Assembly (NCBI RefSeq): GCF_036898095.1
Contig: NC_090730.1
Location: 20,952,344 to 21,016,343, forward strand
DNA from: Palaemon carinicauda
Taxonomy: Eukaryota > Arthropoda > Malacostraca > Decapoda > Palaemonidae
Reading direction: 5' to 3'
Length of the DNA stretch: 64,000 bases
Shown: piece after piece, positions 32,004 through 44,599 of the stretch
Layout of the letters: every line of letters starts with the position of its first letter
Position numbering within the stretch: position 1 is the first letter of the stretch
Notes under the pieces: generated by a model
What the model saw: only the letters and a program-made list of their open reading frames with translations
Databases searched by the model: none
Told to the model about the DNA's origin: nothing
Translations under genes and position numbers: made by a program

Positions 32004-32481
32004 TGCCTCAGGCTCCTTGATGGACAAGTAGCAGAGGGTTGAGGGCTGAGGTTACCCGGGTTAGTCTGGGGTGAATGAAAAGAATGTCTGGCTCCCTTCT
32101 TTCTTTCTCCTTCTCTCCCCCTGGGTAAACAGCTCTGCAAGACCGAAGCATAGCTGACCTCACCCCTCTGCAGGTAAGATTCATTTCCCTTGTGCATCCT
32201 GAGTATGAATAAATACTTTGTTACGTCACCAGTACCTCATGAGGGAAGGTATTGGATATGTCTTAGAACTCATGCTTATCCTTGAGGTCCTACGTAAAGA
32301 CAAGCCACGAGTCTATCTCACACAAGCTTCTGCAGGCCGCTATCATTGAGTTACCTTGTAACTACTTTGATTTTAGCGAGGGTAGGGTTCCTACTAATTA
32401 GATCAAAGACCAATTAGAAGGAACCCCGGATCAGGACCAAGGCCAGTTGGTAGAACTTTCTCCCTCCTAAGAGTAAGTCAC

Positions 32482-32578
32482 CCTATAAATAGCGAAGGTT
32501 TGTATCTGTGTCGGAACAAATAACAAATTTGGAAATAATTTGTATTTTTCCTAATATACAAACCTGGAGCTATTTATA
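32482..32578. other. DIRS internal complementary region, copy C
   Basis: CTATAAATAGCGAAGGTTTG and TGTCGGAA, then CAA, then ATAACAAATTTGGAAATAAT up to GGAGCTATTTATA. The second half is the inverse of the right end at 32825 (ATCCAAATTTGTTAT). Confidence 0.75.
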
Positions 32579-32825
32579 CAAATTGGCCCTCCACCCTGCC
32601 CCCGGAGAAGTCCTGCCAGAAAGCAAAAGTGGTTACTCAACCGACAGTTGTGAGTGAGCAGGGTAGCCAGTCTACCCCAACCCCCGCTCGCTAACTAGCG
32701 GATGGGGTAATTATCCCTCACTAAAATTGTCTTGGCTGATTTTCAGCGTTTTCGAAAGTAATACCCTATAAATAGCTCCAGGTTTGTATGCTAGGAAAAA
32801 TACAAATTATATCCAAATTTGTTAT

Positions 32826-35800
32826 TTCAACTTTTCAGCTTTTCTCCGTGGGGAACACTTCCCTTCGGAGGATCAGTGGTTCTCACTATTAGTGAATATT
32901 CTTAGCTGATTTAAATGATTGTAATTCTATTTTTTTATTACAGTTACTCTGCTCCCCCTTCTCCCGTGGATGTCGACTGGGGAAGGGAGGGCGCAATACT
33001 TATTTTTATGTTGTTCCCTCGGGGATCCTCTTCGGATTTCCTCCCTAGGGAATTTTCTGTTAAATAAATAATTTTATTTTTTTTCCCCAGTTAACTATGC
33101 AGTTTTCTTCGTTCGACTAAGAGTGCCGACGAAGCAGAGCTGTTCTGTTCATGCCTGGGGAATCTGCTGTCACTGCCGTCCCTCAGAGGATGTCGTCGTG
33201 AGCATCATCCCTTCTCTTAGAAGTACGCCCGTGACAACATGACCAGCACTTCAGATCATCTTAGAACGCTAATCAGGAGGTTCCCCTCCAGGGGTTGGAC
33301 AACTTTCCCTTCCGAGGGAAAGCTTCCTCCCCAGATGTGAGGTTGTTTCTCACTTCCGAGGGAGTACTTCCCACATCTTAATAAATTCGTCTCCGACTAC
33401 TGTTGCTGCCTTCGCCCAAACTACTCTCTCCCCTTGCTGAGTCTCTCTTCCTTTAGGGGCAGAGCACAGTCTTAAGCAAGTCTCTTATACAAAGGGTTCA
33501 CCTCTCTCGTTCGCGAGAGAGGACACTCATAGAAACTCCTCTTCGGAGGATCGCTACTATTGAAGGTCAGCTTGCTGATCCACCGGCCCTCATGAGTGTC
33601 ATCCCTTCTCTCAGAAGTACAGTACGCCCGTGGCAACTGTTGATCAGCACTTCATCTTCAAGGAAGTTTTTTAGCCCTTCCGAGGGAGAACTACCTGTAT
33701 CTTAAATCACTTCACAGATTCCGACTGCTGTTGCTGTCTTTGCCTAGACCACTCTCCCCCCTTGCTGAGTCTCTCTTCCTTTAGGGGCGGAGCACAGTTT
33801 TAGGCAAGTCTCTCCTACGAAGTGTTCACCTCTCTCGTTCGTGCGAGAGGCCACTCATAGAGACACCTCTTCAGAGGATCACTCTGCTAAGGCTAGCTTG
33901 CTGGTCCACCGGCCCTCATGGGCGTCATCAGTTCCTGATCATCCTACTAGCAGACCTACCAGTGCAACCTTGCGCTGCAACTTAGTCCGTGGACTTCGGT
34001 CCTGGACTTTTCCTAAGGCCAACTTGCTGGTCCACCTGCCCTCATGGGCGTCATCAGTTCCTGATCATCCTACCAGCAGACCTACCAGTGAAACCTTGCG
34101 CTGCAACTTACTTACGCTACAGTTAGTCCTTGGACTTTGGTCCTGGAGTCTTCTGAGGATCACCAGCTCCCTCCTGCAAGCATTATCATGCGCACCATTG
34201 CCGCGCGCGCCAAAGGTCTTCCGCACGCCAATGGTTTTCTGCATGCACGCGCGCGCTCCAACGGTCTTCCGCGCGGTCCAACGGTCTTCCGCGCGCGCCA
34301 GCAGTCTTCCGCGCGCGCCAATGCACCCGCCCTTGCACAACCAGTCACACGCTTCGGCGCATTCTAGGGAGACTGCACAAAACTACATAGTGCCTTACTT
34401 GCACGCCAACGCTCTCCTGCGCTCTCATATCCAGCACCCTCCTGCTCACTTGCGCTCGCCAATGCGCAAACTCTTAACAAAGAACCAGCGCTTGCCTGTT
34501 AGCTCCCTTCTGCGCATTCACCGGAAACTGCACTTCAGCATCCTCCTGTGTGCCATCGCACCAGTACTCTCCTGCACACTGGTGCAATAGGCAGAAAAAA
34601 GGAATAAAACTTTTTGGACAGGTGACTATTACCCCATTCCTCTCCCCGCAAACGCATAACATGGCCTCCGGGAAAAGAGGAAAGAGGCTTCACAGAAGGA
34701 TTCAAGATCCCGAAGATTCCATCTTCCAAGGGGAATCAAAATGGGGAATCCTTGGTCCCTGTCTCTTTGGAAGTTTCTTTTTCCTTGACAGACCACCGTT
34801 AGCAAACAAGAAAGCATCACCAGACTGATCTCTAGATCACTGTTTGCTGATGGGTAGTTCACGGTTTGCTGATCGCTAGGTTGCCGATCACCAGATCACC
34901 AATTGCTAGCTCAGCTTGATTATTGACCTCCAGTCCCTCCAATGACTAACGATCTCCGATTGCTAGCGTTTCAATCACCAATTGCTAGTCAATAACCTGT
35001 CATCAGCTTGCTGATCACTAGATCACCGATTGGCATCTCATCTTTCTTCGATCATTGAACTCAGCTCGCTAATCTCTGACCAGCCCATCGTCAGCTTGCT
35101 GATCTCTGACCAACCAGGAGGTACCATTGTCAGCTTGCTGATCTCTAGCTCACTGATCACCGGTCCACGATCGATCGCTGATTATCAATGGCTTACCATC
35201 ACCAACTGACTATCATTAAACCATTCTGCCATCTCTCAGGGCTCTCAAAGCAGATTACCAACTCATTGTCTGACTGACCTGACAGCCTTCATCTGCCTGT
35301 CAGTTACCATCCTCGGCTCACAGACCGCCGATTCACCGATCATCGGCAATTCGCAAGCAGTTCGTGACTTGGACTTACTAGTCAACCTCTGCCCGTAGTT
35401 CCCTAGATCAGAAGGTATACAACATACTTCTTGCTACTGGCCATTTGTCATCACACTAAAGTGATCGGCAAACGATCGACAATCCTCATCAACGGATTGT
35501 CGACAGGGGACTATTTGCGAGCACTCTCCAACTGCACAGTAACCACGATAGCCAACTGTTAACCACTGATTAACATTCGCCAGATTGATTCTATTCTATT
35601 CATGGTAGGGCTAAGTGTTGCATTCCTTCTGTTAGTTAAAGGAATTCAGGGAAGAATTCTTACACAAGGTATCGCATCTGATCCTTTACGCCACTAGTCA
35701 AGACCCCAGCGTCAACAATCTCCCATGCAAAAGGATCCGCTAGGAACTGTCCCTTTGGGTCGATGTCCACACCATTTTGGAGTTCGAACAAGGGCTAAGA

Positions 35801-38393
35801 TCTCAGGTCTTCATTTGCACACGGGACCTAAAGGACACATACTCCCAGGCCAAAACCATCCATCTGGGAAGGTTGGAAGATTCAGACTAGACAAAAAGAA
35901 ACACCATTTCAGGGCACTGTGCTTCGTTCTTTCCACTACACCCATCCTGGTCTCACAGGATCGGCTTCTGTCTCCTCCGTTTTGGGACGACTGACTGACC
36001 TTAGCAGACTCAGTGGCAACCTTGCATTAGCACCGGGACTTCTGAAGTCTCTTTACCAAGATCCAGTGGTCAAGGTAAACTTGCGGAAGTCTTCCCTACT
36101 TCCCTCCCAGAAGACTGGTTTATCTGGGAATGACTCTAGACACCAATCTCCACAAACTTTCTCAAAACGAGAACTCCCATCCCAGAGTGACTTGAGTCTG
36201 ATTAGGATCAAGCCCTCGATCGCCCAGACATTCTGACCCCCACGGAACCAGAAGTTTGGACAAACCTCAAGGGATGGGTGTCAGTCGAGAATCTACAGAG
36301 CGGTCTAACCTTCTCATCCTTCCACACCCCTCAGACTTGATGCTGTGCTTAGAACACATCAAAAGAAGAGAGGAGGGGCCATAATGCTGCACCACACGAC
36401 CTCAACCCTCTGGACAGAGTCCGAAAGTACCTTCACTTAAATCTCTTAAGAGATGAAGGCCAACATTCCAGTCCTTCAGCAGCCTTATCGGTTCCTATCA
36501 GACCACTCAGTGATGTGATGGGCGACAATACCACACACCACATAGAGGCTCACATCGGCAAGCAAGAAGGAACTTGCTCGTAGCCTCTTCCCATCTAACA
36601 GTATAAACACTAAGATGGGCCAAAGTCCGTTCGGTGCCACTATCAGCCCGCTTCATTCCAGACTAGAGGAATGTGCTCGCCGACAATCTGTGCACAGCAT
36701 CTCAGATAAGGTATACCGAATGGTCTTTGGATCGCATTGTAGCCGTCAAAGTCCCGACCTTACGCGGTCCTCCAACTAGGGATCTGTTAGCAACGCTCCT
36801 GAACCTCAGGCTTCTGTTGCTCCCCAGCCCTAGACCCCAAGGCTCTCTGGCAAAAAACAGACCAACAACGGTGGGTACAACAATGACGTTTACGTCTCGT
36901 CCCTGTTTTGTCTTGAGAAGGGCATTCGAGAAGGCTAGAACATCGGTCAGCCTCTCAAGGACTCTCCTAGCTTCGCTATGGCATTACGCAGAACGGTTTC
37001 CAAACCTTTTGCAACTCCTGATAGTCTCCAAGAGAACCCTCTCCACATCACAGACAACCCACTTCTACACCTACCACAAGCTATAGCTTTGCTCTGATTG
37101 TACGCCTGGAGACTACCCAGTACCGCTTTGGCGAAAAGGTTGTCTAGATATCTGAGGAATTCCTCAGCATCAGTCTACCAGGCAGTATAATGTCTTGTGT
37201 GGTTGGTGTCATGTGAAAGTGTCTCTCTCCACTCGATACCTCTATTCCAGCAATAGCGGAATCGTCGATTATATACAAGAGGAAAAGGCCCCCTATTCAG
37301 TTTCGACAGGTAAAGATGATCACTCAACCTTGAACCTTCACCTTCAAACTGAAAGGAAGGGACATCCTCTCATCGATAGACCTTTCCTAACTCATACGGA
37401 CTTACAACTTGACATTCTCCAGTTGGAATTGAGACTTTCCTCTCGTAACATGGTTCAAATTCTCCTATCTCTAAAGAGACCTCCTTATGTTCCACTTCAC
37501 CAGGCAACAAATTTTCACCTGATTTAAGAAGACAATGTTCCTACACACACTGACAGCAACCATACGAGTCGAGGAACTTCATAGTCTCTCTTTCCATATT
37601 GCCCATTAATGAAAAGGGCGAAAGGCATTGTTCAGTTTCGTCCCCGAGTATGTCGCCAGACACAGTCTTACCCTTTATTCTTTAATCTTCCCCTCTCTTG
37701 AGGCACAGCACCTACAGTACTCTGCAAGCTGGCCTCCTATGTCTGCAGGTAATAACCATTTCCCTTGTGTAACTTGGTATATGCCTGTATATTTTTTACG
37801 TCCCCATATCTCCTTGCGAGCTGGGCATTGGGTGTTTTCAAAGAAGTCCTAGGTCTTTGAGAATTCTTACCTGGACAAGCCACATTGCTAGTACCATGCA
37901 ATCACATGGTTGCTCAGGCTGCTAACATGTGCACATGCAAGGAAGTTTAGCGAGGTGTCAGGTTGATTCCTCTATAAAGCATGCATAGCATGGAGGAATA
38001 CCCCGGGTAAAAAACCAGCCAGTTGGTTAAGACTTCCGTCCACCGTATGGTGAGTCTTCCCTAATGAAGAGTGAAAGGGTTTGTATTAGTGACAGAACTA
38101 ATGACAAATAGCAAACCTTGAGCTCTTTATGCAGTACAAACTTGTCCCACCATCACCTATCCCCTGTAAGTCCTCCATGCAATTGTAAGTGACGATTGAA
38201 CACAGGTGTGTGCGTGAGATGGGTAGTCGGTACTACCCCCAACCCCCTGTTAACTAGTGGTGTGATAGTTATAGCCTTCCTCACTAAAGGTCTTACGGCT
38301 AGTCTTCCAGCTTTGCCGAAAGTATATTTTCTTGATAAAGAGCTCAAGGTTTATATCGTTAGGAAAAATACAAATTATTTTCAAATTTTTCAT
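32826..38393 (+). mobile_element. DIRS family I copy D: old, heavily degraded
   Basis: It begins in leader sequence like 9020-9260 (AACTTTTCAGC; TTTTTTATTACAG) because C adjoins it. Gag remnants (about 33120-34600) include tandem copies of a roughly 310-bp piece and a short GCGCGC-rich tract at 34200-34330. From 34800 to 35600 there are only degenerate repeats of TCAGCTTGCTGATCTC-like words. Pol traces lie at 35725-36720 and YR traces at 36720-37660. A decayed internal complementary region (about 38070-38132) and right repeat (to 38393) close the element. No gene is functional. Confidence 0.75.
35725..37660 (+). pseudogene. DIRS RT-RNase H-YR remnants, copy D
   Basis: RT traces can be seen by comparison with B: HFRALCFVLSTTP at 35905-35945 for the CFGLSTAP motif, and CTCCGTTTTGGGACGACTGA where the YLDDW codons should be. 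RNase H traces include GATGGGCGACAATACCACAC (36515-36535) for MSDNTT. Around 36670-36740, NVLADNLCTASQIRYTEWS-like codons follow. YR traces extend to about 37660 but lack a recognisable active site. All are split over frames and contain deletions. Confidence 0.6.
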
Positions 38394-38825
38394 ATCTAAT
38401 AAAAAATCAACTATTTGCAGTTTTGTTATAAGTACTCCGGCAGCCCAATGTATTCAAACAGACCATGCTCCTTTGCACCTAGCATCCTTCGCACAATTTT
38501 CATCTCCACACAGCACAACACCCCATCTCTCGCTCACTCGGCCTGAGTCTTGTATCATCTCTCCTCGTGTTTGTATCTCCCGCTTTGGTCGTTTTTCTGC
38601 AGAATCATGTTTTGATGTACAAAAATTATGTAAAAAAGACTGTACATATCCAGTGTGCTTATAGTGATTTCAGTATAAAATGCTAAGAGTATTGTACATA
38701 TGGTACATTATGCTACCCCATGAGCCAAACAGTCGATGGCTCAAAGAGTTGCATCATGTTTCTGAGTTACTGTATAGAACTTCATAAGTAAATGGTTAGT
38801 TGTATTTTACTGATACTTTTTCTTT
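38394..38825. other. Unrecognised non-coding stretch between DIRS copies
   Basis: About 430 bp between the right end of D and the left end of the family II element. No ORF with a recognisable domain, no terminal repeats and no RNA gene was found. Confidence 0.5.
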
Positions 38826-38994
38826 TTCAATATTTAACTTAGCCGGTGATTATAATAGCTGCAACTCTGTTGCTCGACAGAAAACTCTAAGGTAAAACTC
38901 GCCAGCGATCGCTACACAGGTTGCGGGTGTGCCCAACAGCGCCATCTGTCGTCCAGATACCCAGTACTCAATGTAAACAAAGACTCAATTTTCT
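38826..38994. repeat. DIRS family II left inverted terminal repeat
   Basis: TTCAATATTTAACTTAGCCG at the outer end, then CTCTGTTGCTCGACAGAAAA, CGATCGCTACACAGGTTGCG, GCGCCATCTGTCGTC and AGACTCAATTTTCTC. The inner part is an almost perfect inverse of 45143-45275. Confidence 0.92.
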
Positions 38995-39199
38995 CTCTGT
39001 CGTGCTACCGACAAGACGTACTTACTCGCTGTTGCTAAACTGGATTTGTTTTCACAACTAATTGGTGAAGTACATTATTCTAGTTTTGAGCTTTCGCTGT
39101 GCAGGTTTTCTCTTCACAAATCCTTGAACTCTTTTTGATTACGGATTCTTTGTTGATGACTTTTTGATAGTTTTTGAATTCCCCTTTGACCAATTCAAA

Positions 39200-41641
39200 A
39201 TGGCTGACCCTTCACAAGTCCCAAAATTTAGGAAGTGCAATGCTAGGGACTGTTCAAGGCGTCTTCCGAAGGCCTCTATCGACCCTCACACTGTTTGTTC
39301 CAATTGTCGGGATAAAACCTGTCAATTGGAAGATCGATGTGAGGAGTGCGTTGGGCTTTCGGAATTCGATTTTATCGAATTCCAAAAGTATACACGTAGG
39401 CTAGAGAGAGATAGAGTTAGGAGAAGTTCCTCTCGTTCTATTGACATTTCCTCTCCTCATGCCCCACAACCTATTCCTTCCCCTGTAGTGGTTGCTCCTA
39501 ATCCCCCTTCTGGCACTCAGGAACCTTCGATGGCTGATATGATGCGTGCCATCCAAGCTCTGGGTGAGAGAGTTGAGTCCCTGGCTAGTGACCGTAATCA
39601 GCTCATGGCGGATGTGAAGGAGCTGAAGTGTAAAAGTGCAGTGGGAAGTGTTAAAGTGAGTGATAGTGTTGTGGATAGTGTTGCGCTTGAGGGTTCGTCT
39701 GTTCGTGCCTGTCGTCCTCCTAGTCCGGGACCTCTTGCAAGCTCCCAAGTCCAGGGGAGAAGCAATGTCGTACGACAAATGGGTTCGAGAGGCTTTAATC
39801 AGCGAACAGACGTTCCCTCCGTGGTATCGGGCGTATCTACCCAAGATCGCCCCTGCCCCACAAAGACGAGAGAGCCCATTTATACCTCGTCTTCGGAAGG
39901 TGTTTCTCGCAAGAAACCATGGACCAAGGTCTCACGACCGTTAAAGCGCAAGTCGGTCCCTTCCGCACAAGTCCAACGGCCCAGCTGTAGCCACTGGGTC
40001 AGTTCGGACTCGCTGCAGTCATCCGATGACTGCTCACCTCCTAAGAGAGGCAAAGCGGTACCTCTTCAGACAGTTACACCGTCTGTCGCCGCACCTGCTC
40101 CTGTAGACCCTAAGTGGTCTTTACTGCAAGACATGCAGTCTCAACTAACGTCGCTTATGCAGGACTTTCGTGCGGAGAAGGTTGCTGCCGCACCAGCTAG
40201 TGCAGCTCCTTGCCTACAACCACCCACACGATCGGTTGTGCGTCCTGGGGACGCTGAGGTAACCTTCTCACGCACTCCAGTTGAGAGAGTTCCGCTACCC
40301 ATGCGTTCCAGTGTGATCTGCCAGCCGCATGTTGACGTTCAGCGACGCACGGAGATATCCGTTGACGTTCGTGAGGTTCAACAACCGTCAGAGTTGTTTT
40401 GTTTTGACGCGGTGCGTCAACCTCCGCAACCCAGTGTGGTTGCCACTGCTCACCCACATCAGTCTAGACAGTCTGGAGTAGACGCTGTGCGTCCCCGCGC
40501 TGCTATGGTTGTTGCCAGCTCACAGACTGGGCAGCAGTTCCATGACGTTGCGTCCGGCTCAGTCATGCATGCACCCGTGCGACCGGACTCAGCTAACCAG
40601 CCGTTACCCACTCCGTTGCTGTTCCCTCATCAGTTCTCGGATGAGGGACTTTCTGATGATGATGGTGCTGCACACGTAGATGAACCGCTTTCAGAACTGG
40701 ACGAGCCTAAGTCTACGCAACCCTCTTTGGACTTTAGGAAAGTTTTGGCCCTGTTCAAAGAGATGTTTCCGGACCAGTTTGTGTCGGTGGCTCCGCGTTC
40801 TCCTCCGTCAGAGTTTGTGTTAGGCATGCCGTCAACCACTCCTGCCTTTACTAGACTCGTCCTCGCACGCTCGTCCAAGAGAGCTTTGCGGGTGATAGGA
40901 GAATGGCTGCAGTCCAAAAAGAGTTTAGGGAAGACAGCTTTTACGTTTCCCCCTGCTAGACTCTCTTCTAGGTCGAGCGTCTGGTATGCCACGGGAGAAG
41001 TTCTCGGCTTGGGAGTTCCTGCCTCTGCCCAGGGCGACTTCTCAAGTCTTGTAGACTCTCCCCGCCGCCTAGCCATGAGACGCTCAAAGATATGTTGATC
41101 ATCTTCGGAACTGGACCACCTTTTGAAAGGTATCTTTAGAGCCTTCGAGGTTTTTAACTTCCTAGACTGGTGTCTAGGAGCTCTAAGCAGAAAGATCTCT
41201 CCGACGGAGAAGGAGACTTCCTTGCTCATTATGTCCTGCATGGACAAGGCCGTACGTGATGGGTCTAATGAGCTTGCTGCATCTTTTGTGTCCGGAGTCC
41301 TTAAGAAGCGTGAAAACCTATGCTCATTCCTTTCAGCTGGAGTTACACCATGCCAGAGATCCGAACTTCTGTTTGCTCCTCTTTCCAAGTGCCTTTTTCC
41401 AGAGGACCTGATTAAGGAAATTGCCGCTTCTTTGATACAGAAGGATACTCACGATCTTGTTGCGTCCTCTGCTCGCAAAGCCACCCCTTTGCCTACCTTG
41501 TCAGCTAGACCAAGGATGGACACTCCAGCGTCCCGTTTTATTCCGCCCTTTCGTGGCAGAGCCTCCAGCAGAGGAGGTGCTCGTGCCGAAGGGAGACGTG
41601 GAAAGAAGAAAGGAACCAAGTCCTTTAAGGGCAGAGTCTGA
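39200..41641 (+). pseudogene. DIRS family II gag-like ORF1 (one in-frame stop)
   Basis: ATG at 39200 in good context (AAAATGG) gives MADPSQVPKFRKCNARDC. The N-terminus holds a Cys/His module: C-x4-C, DPHTVCSNC and CEEC, equivalent to that of family I. The central part is Ser/Pro/Val-rich without an RS tract. The frame is open to a TGA at 41096-41098 and then continues in the same frame to 41641. That last segment (FEVFNFLDWCLGALSRK, then a Gly/Arg-rich tail RGRASSRGGARAEGRRGKKK) is the counterpart of the conserved gag core and basic tail of family I. So the gene is one long ORF with a single nonsense change. The final 185 bp overlap the RT frame. Structural, nucleic-acid-binding role inferred. 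Confidence 0.78.
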
Positions 41642-43530
41642 CTGCCACCTTCTTCAGACAGCAGTGGGAGCCAGACTCAAGAACTTCTGGCAGACCTGGG
41701 AAAAGAGAGGCGCAGATGCACAATCTGTGAAGTTGCTCAGAGAGGGGTACAAGATCCCGTTTGTACGAAAATCCCCTCTAGCAACGTCTCCCATCGATCT
41801 CTCTCCCAGGTACAGAGAGGAAGACAAGAGAAGAGCATTGAAACAGGAAGTGTCTCTCTTACTAGAGAAGGGAGCGGTAGTCAAAGTCCTGGACCATCAA
41901 ACCCCGGGATTCTACAACCGTCTCTTCTTGGTGTCAAAGAAGACAGGAGGGTGGAGGCCGGTGCTAGACGTCAGTGCGCTGAATGTCTTTGTCACAAAGC
42001 AGACGTTCTCCATGGAGACCACAAAGTCGGTTCTAGCAGCGGTCAGAAGGGAAGACTGGATGGTCTCGTTAGACCTAAGGGACGCCTACTTCCACGTCCC
42101 CATCCACCCGGACTCCCAACCTTTTCTGAGATTCGTTTTCGAAAAGGTTGTCTACCAGTTTCAAGCCCTGTGCTTTGGCCTAAGCACAGCTCCTCTTGTG
42201 TTTACGAGGCTGATGAGGAATTGTAGCCAAATTCCTTCATTTAGCGGACATCCGAGCCTCCCTCTATTTGGACGACTGGCTTCTCAGAGCTTCTTCCAGT
42301 CGTCGCTGTCTGAAGGATCTAAAGTGGACTCTAGATCTGACCAAGGAATTGGGTCTCCTTGTCAATATGGAAAAGTCACAAGTGGTCCCATCCCAAACTA
42401 TTGTGTATTTAGGGATGGAGATTCACAGTCTAGCTTTTCGGGCTTTTCCGTCGGCCCCCAGAACAAGCCAAGCCCAGTTATGCATCCAGAACATGCTGAA
42501 GAAGGAACGATGTTTAGTCAGGAAGTGGATGAGTCTGATAGGGACGCTATCATCCCTGGAACAGTTCGTGTCATTAGGAAGACTACACCTCCGTCCTCTT
42601 CAATATCACCTAGCATTTCACTGGAAAAAGGACAAGACGCTAGAAGCGGTCTCGATCCCTATTTCCGAGAAGATGAAGTCTTGCCTGACATGGTGGAAGG
42701 ACAGTATCAGCCTGAGAGAGGGTCTGCCCCTGGCTGTTCAGACTCCCAACCACGTTCTCTTCTCGGACGCATCGGACGTAGGCTGGGGCGCGACATTAGA
42801 CGGTCGGGAATGCTCGGGAATATGGAACTCAAGTCAAAGGACAATGCATATCAACTGCAAGGAGCTACTGGCAGTACATCTGGCCTTGAAAAGCTTCAGG
42901 TCTCTCCTTCAAGGCAAAGTGGTGGAGGTGAACTCGGACAACACCACTGCTTTGGCGTACATCTCCAAGCAAGGAGGGACCCACTCACTGACGTTGTACG
43001 AGATCGCAAGGGACCTCCTCACCTGGTCAAAAGGTCTACATATCGCTAGTAACGAGGTTCATCCAAGGCAACTTGAATGTCATGGCAGATTGTCTCAGTC
43101 GGAAGGGACAAATAATTCCAACAGAATGGACCCTCCACAAGGATGTATGCAAGAGACTTTGGGCCACCTGGGGCCAGCCAACCATAGATCTCTTCGCAAC
43201 CTCGATGACCAAGAGGCTCCCAATATATTGCTCACCAATCCCGGACCCAGCAGCAGTTCATATAGATGCCTTTTCTCCTAGATTGGTCACATCTAGATCT
43301 ATATGCATTCCCTCCGTTCAAGATTGTCAACAAGGTACTGCAGAAGTTCGCCTCTCACGAAGGGACAAGGTTGACGCTAGTTGCTCCCCTCTGGCCCGCG
43401 ACAGAATGGTTCACCGAGGTACTTCGATGGCTAGTAGACGTTCCCAGAACTCTTCCTCTAAGGGTGGACCTTCTACGTCAGTCACACGTAAAGAAGGTAC
43501 ACCAAGGCCTCCACGCTCTTCGTCTGACTG
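41642..43530 (+). pseudogene. DIRS family II RT-RNase H (frameshifted)
   Basis: The RT frame is open from within gag (41457). It shows RLFLVSKKTGGWRPVLDVSA, SLDLRDAYFHVPIHPDSQPF and CFGLSTAPLVFTRLM. A one-base change near 42220-42230 shifts the frame, after which SLYLDDWLL (catalytic YxDD box), the thumb region and RNase H follow (VLFSDASDVGWGATL, HINCKELLAVHLALKSF, EVNSDNTTALAYISKQGG). A second shift near 43060 carries NVMADCLSRKGQ and TIDLFATSMTKRLPIY. A third frame has LDLYAFPPFKIVNKVLQKF and LVAPLWPATEWFTEVLRWLV to about 43530. The motif set is complete; the frame changes are probably decay, though the last one might be a natural overlap. Confidence 0.85.
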
Positions 43531-44599
43531 CCTTCAGACTATCGAAAGACTCTCTAGAGCTAGAGGCTTTTCGAAGGAGGCAGCCAGAGCGATTGCTAGA
43601 GCAAGGAGAACATCCACCCTTAGAGTCTACCAATCGAAGTGGGAAGTCTTCCGAAACTGGTGCAAGTCAGTATCTGTATCCTCGACCAGTACCTCTGTAA
43701 CTCAAATAGCTGACTTCCTCTTATACCTGAGGAAAGAACGATCTCTTTCAGCTCCCACTATCAAGGGTTACAGAAGCATGTTGGCATCAGTCTTCCGTCA
43801 CAGAGGCTTAGATCTTTCCAACAATAAAGATCTACAGGACCTCCTTAAGTCTTTTGAGACCACGAAGGAGCGTCGTTTGGTTACACCTGGTTGGAATTTA
43901 GACGTGGTACTAAGATTCCTCATGTCAGACAGGTTCGAGCCGCTACAATCAGCCTCCCTGAAAGATCTCACCTTGAAGACTCTTTTCCTGGTATGCTTAG
44001 CCACAGCTAAAAGAGTCAGTGAGATTCATGCCTTCAGCAAGAACATCGGATTTTCATCTGAAACGGCTACATGTTCTCTACAACTTGGTTTTCTAGCCAA
44101 AAACGAGCTGCCTTCTCGACCTTGGCCGAAATCGTTCGATATTCCAAGCTTATCGAATATGGTTGGAAATGAACTAGAAAGAGTCTTATGCCCTGTGAGA
44201 GCTCTTAAGTTCTATTTAAAACGAACTAAACCTTTACGAGGCCTGTCTGAAGCTTTATGGTGTTCAGTTAAGAAACCATCTTTGCCTATGTCAAAGAATG
44301 CTTTATCCTATTTTATCAGACTGTTAATACGAGAAGCTCATTCCCATCTGAGTGAGGAAGACCAAGCTTTGCTGAAGGTAAGGACACACGAAGTTAGAGC
44401 TGTCGCAACTTCCGTGGCCTTTAAACAAAATAGATCTCTGCGAAGTATAATGGACGCAACCTATTGGAGAAGTAAGTCAGTGTTCGCGTCTTTTTATCTT
44501 AAGGATGTCCAGTCTCTTTACGAGGACTGCTACACACTGGGACCATTCGTAGCAGCGAGTGCAGTAGTGGGTGAGGGCTCAACCACTACAATTCCCTAA
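43073..44599 (+). CDS. DIRS family II tyrosine recombinase (intact frame)
   Basis: The open frame covers 508 codons; the recombinase itself starts near 43540 (LQTIERLSRARGFSKEAARA). It has VYQSKWEVFRNWCKSVS-type N-terminal helices, box I TAKRVSEIHAFS (Arg codon near 44012), box II HEVRAVATSVAFKQNRSL (His 44387, Arg 44396) and the nucleophile in FASFYLKDV (Tyr 44495), with YWRSKSVF just before it. This is the R...HxxR...Y arrangement of DIRS recombinases. The first about 190 bp of the frame encode the end of RNase H; the next 270 bp overlap the conserved pol extension in another frame. No stops. It is the best preserved recombinase here besides copy B. Confidence 0.9.
   Translation: MNVMADCLSRKGQIIPTEWTLHKDVCKRLWATWGQPTIDLFATSMTKRLPIYCSPIPDPAAVHIDAFSPRLVTSRSICIPSVQDCQQGTAEVRLSRRDKVDASCSPLARDRMVHRGTSMASRRSQNSSSKGGPSTSVTRKEGTPRPPRSSSDCLQTIERLSRARGFSKEAARAIARARRTSTLRVYQSKWEVFRNWCKSVSVSSTSTSVTQIADFLLYLRKERSLSAPTIKGYRSMLASVFRHRGLDLSNNKDLQDLLKSFETTKERRLVTPGWNLDVVLRFLMSDRFEPLQSASLKDLTLKTLFLVCLATAKRVSEIHAFSKNIGFSSETATCSLQLGFLAKNELPSRPWPKSFDIPSLSNMVGNELERVLCPVRALKFYLKRTKPLRGLSEALWCSVKKPSLPMSKNALSYFIRLLIREAHSHLSEEDQALLKVRTHEVRAVATSVAFKQNRSLRSIMDATYWRSKSVFASFYLKDVQSLYEDCYTLGPFVAASAVVGEGSTTTIP

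Larger units (their letters stand above)
30590..32825 (+). mobile_element. DIRS family I copy C: 3' part (RNase H end, YR, right repeat)
   Basis: Directly after the right end of B the sequence enters another DIRS copy in the middle of its pol region (TGTGGGGTTCCCCGATTGTG corresponds to B 28360). It continues through YR, a 3' non-coding stretch (32004-32481), an internal complementary region (32482-32578) and a right repeat ending at 32825. The 5' two thirds are absent from both sides of B, so C was truncated or the junction arose by recombination between copies. Confidence 0.8.

Noticed and set aside
38394..38825. Small RNA gene or solo LTR
   Set aside because: No tRNA, snRNA or LTR boundary signals could be identified.
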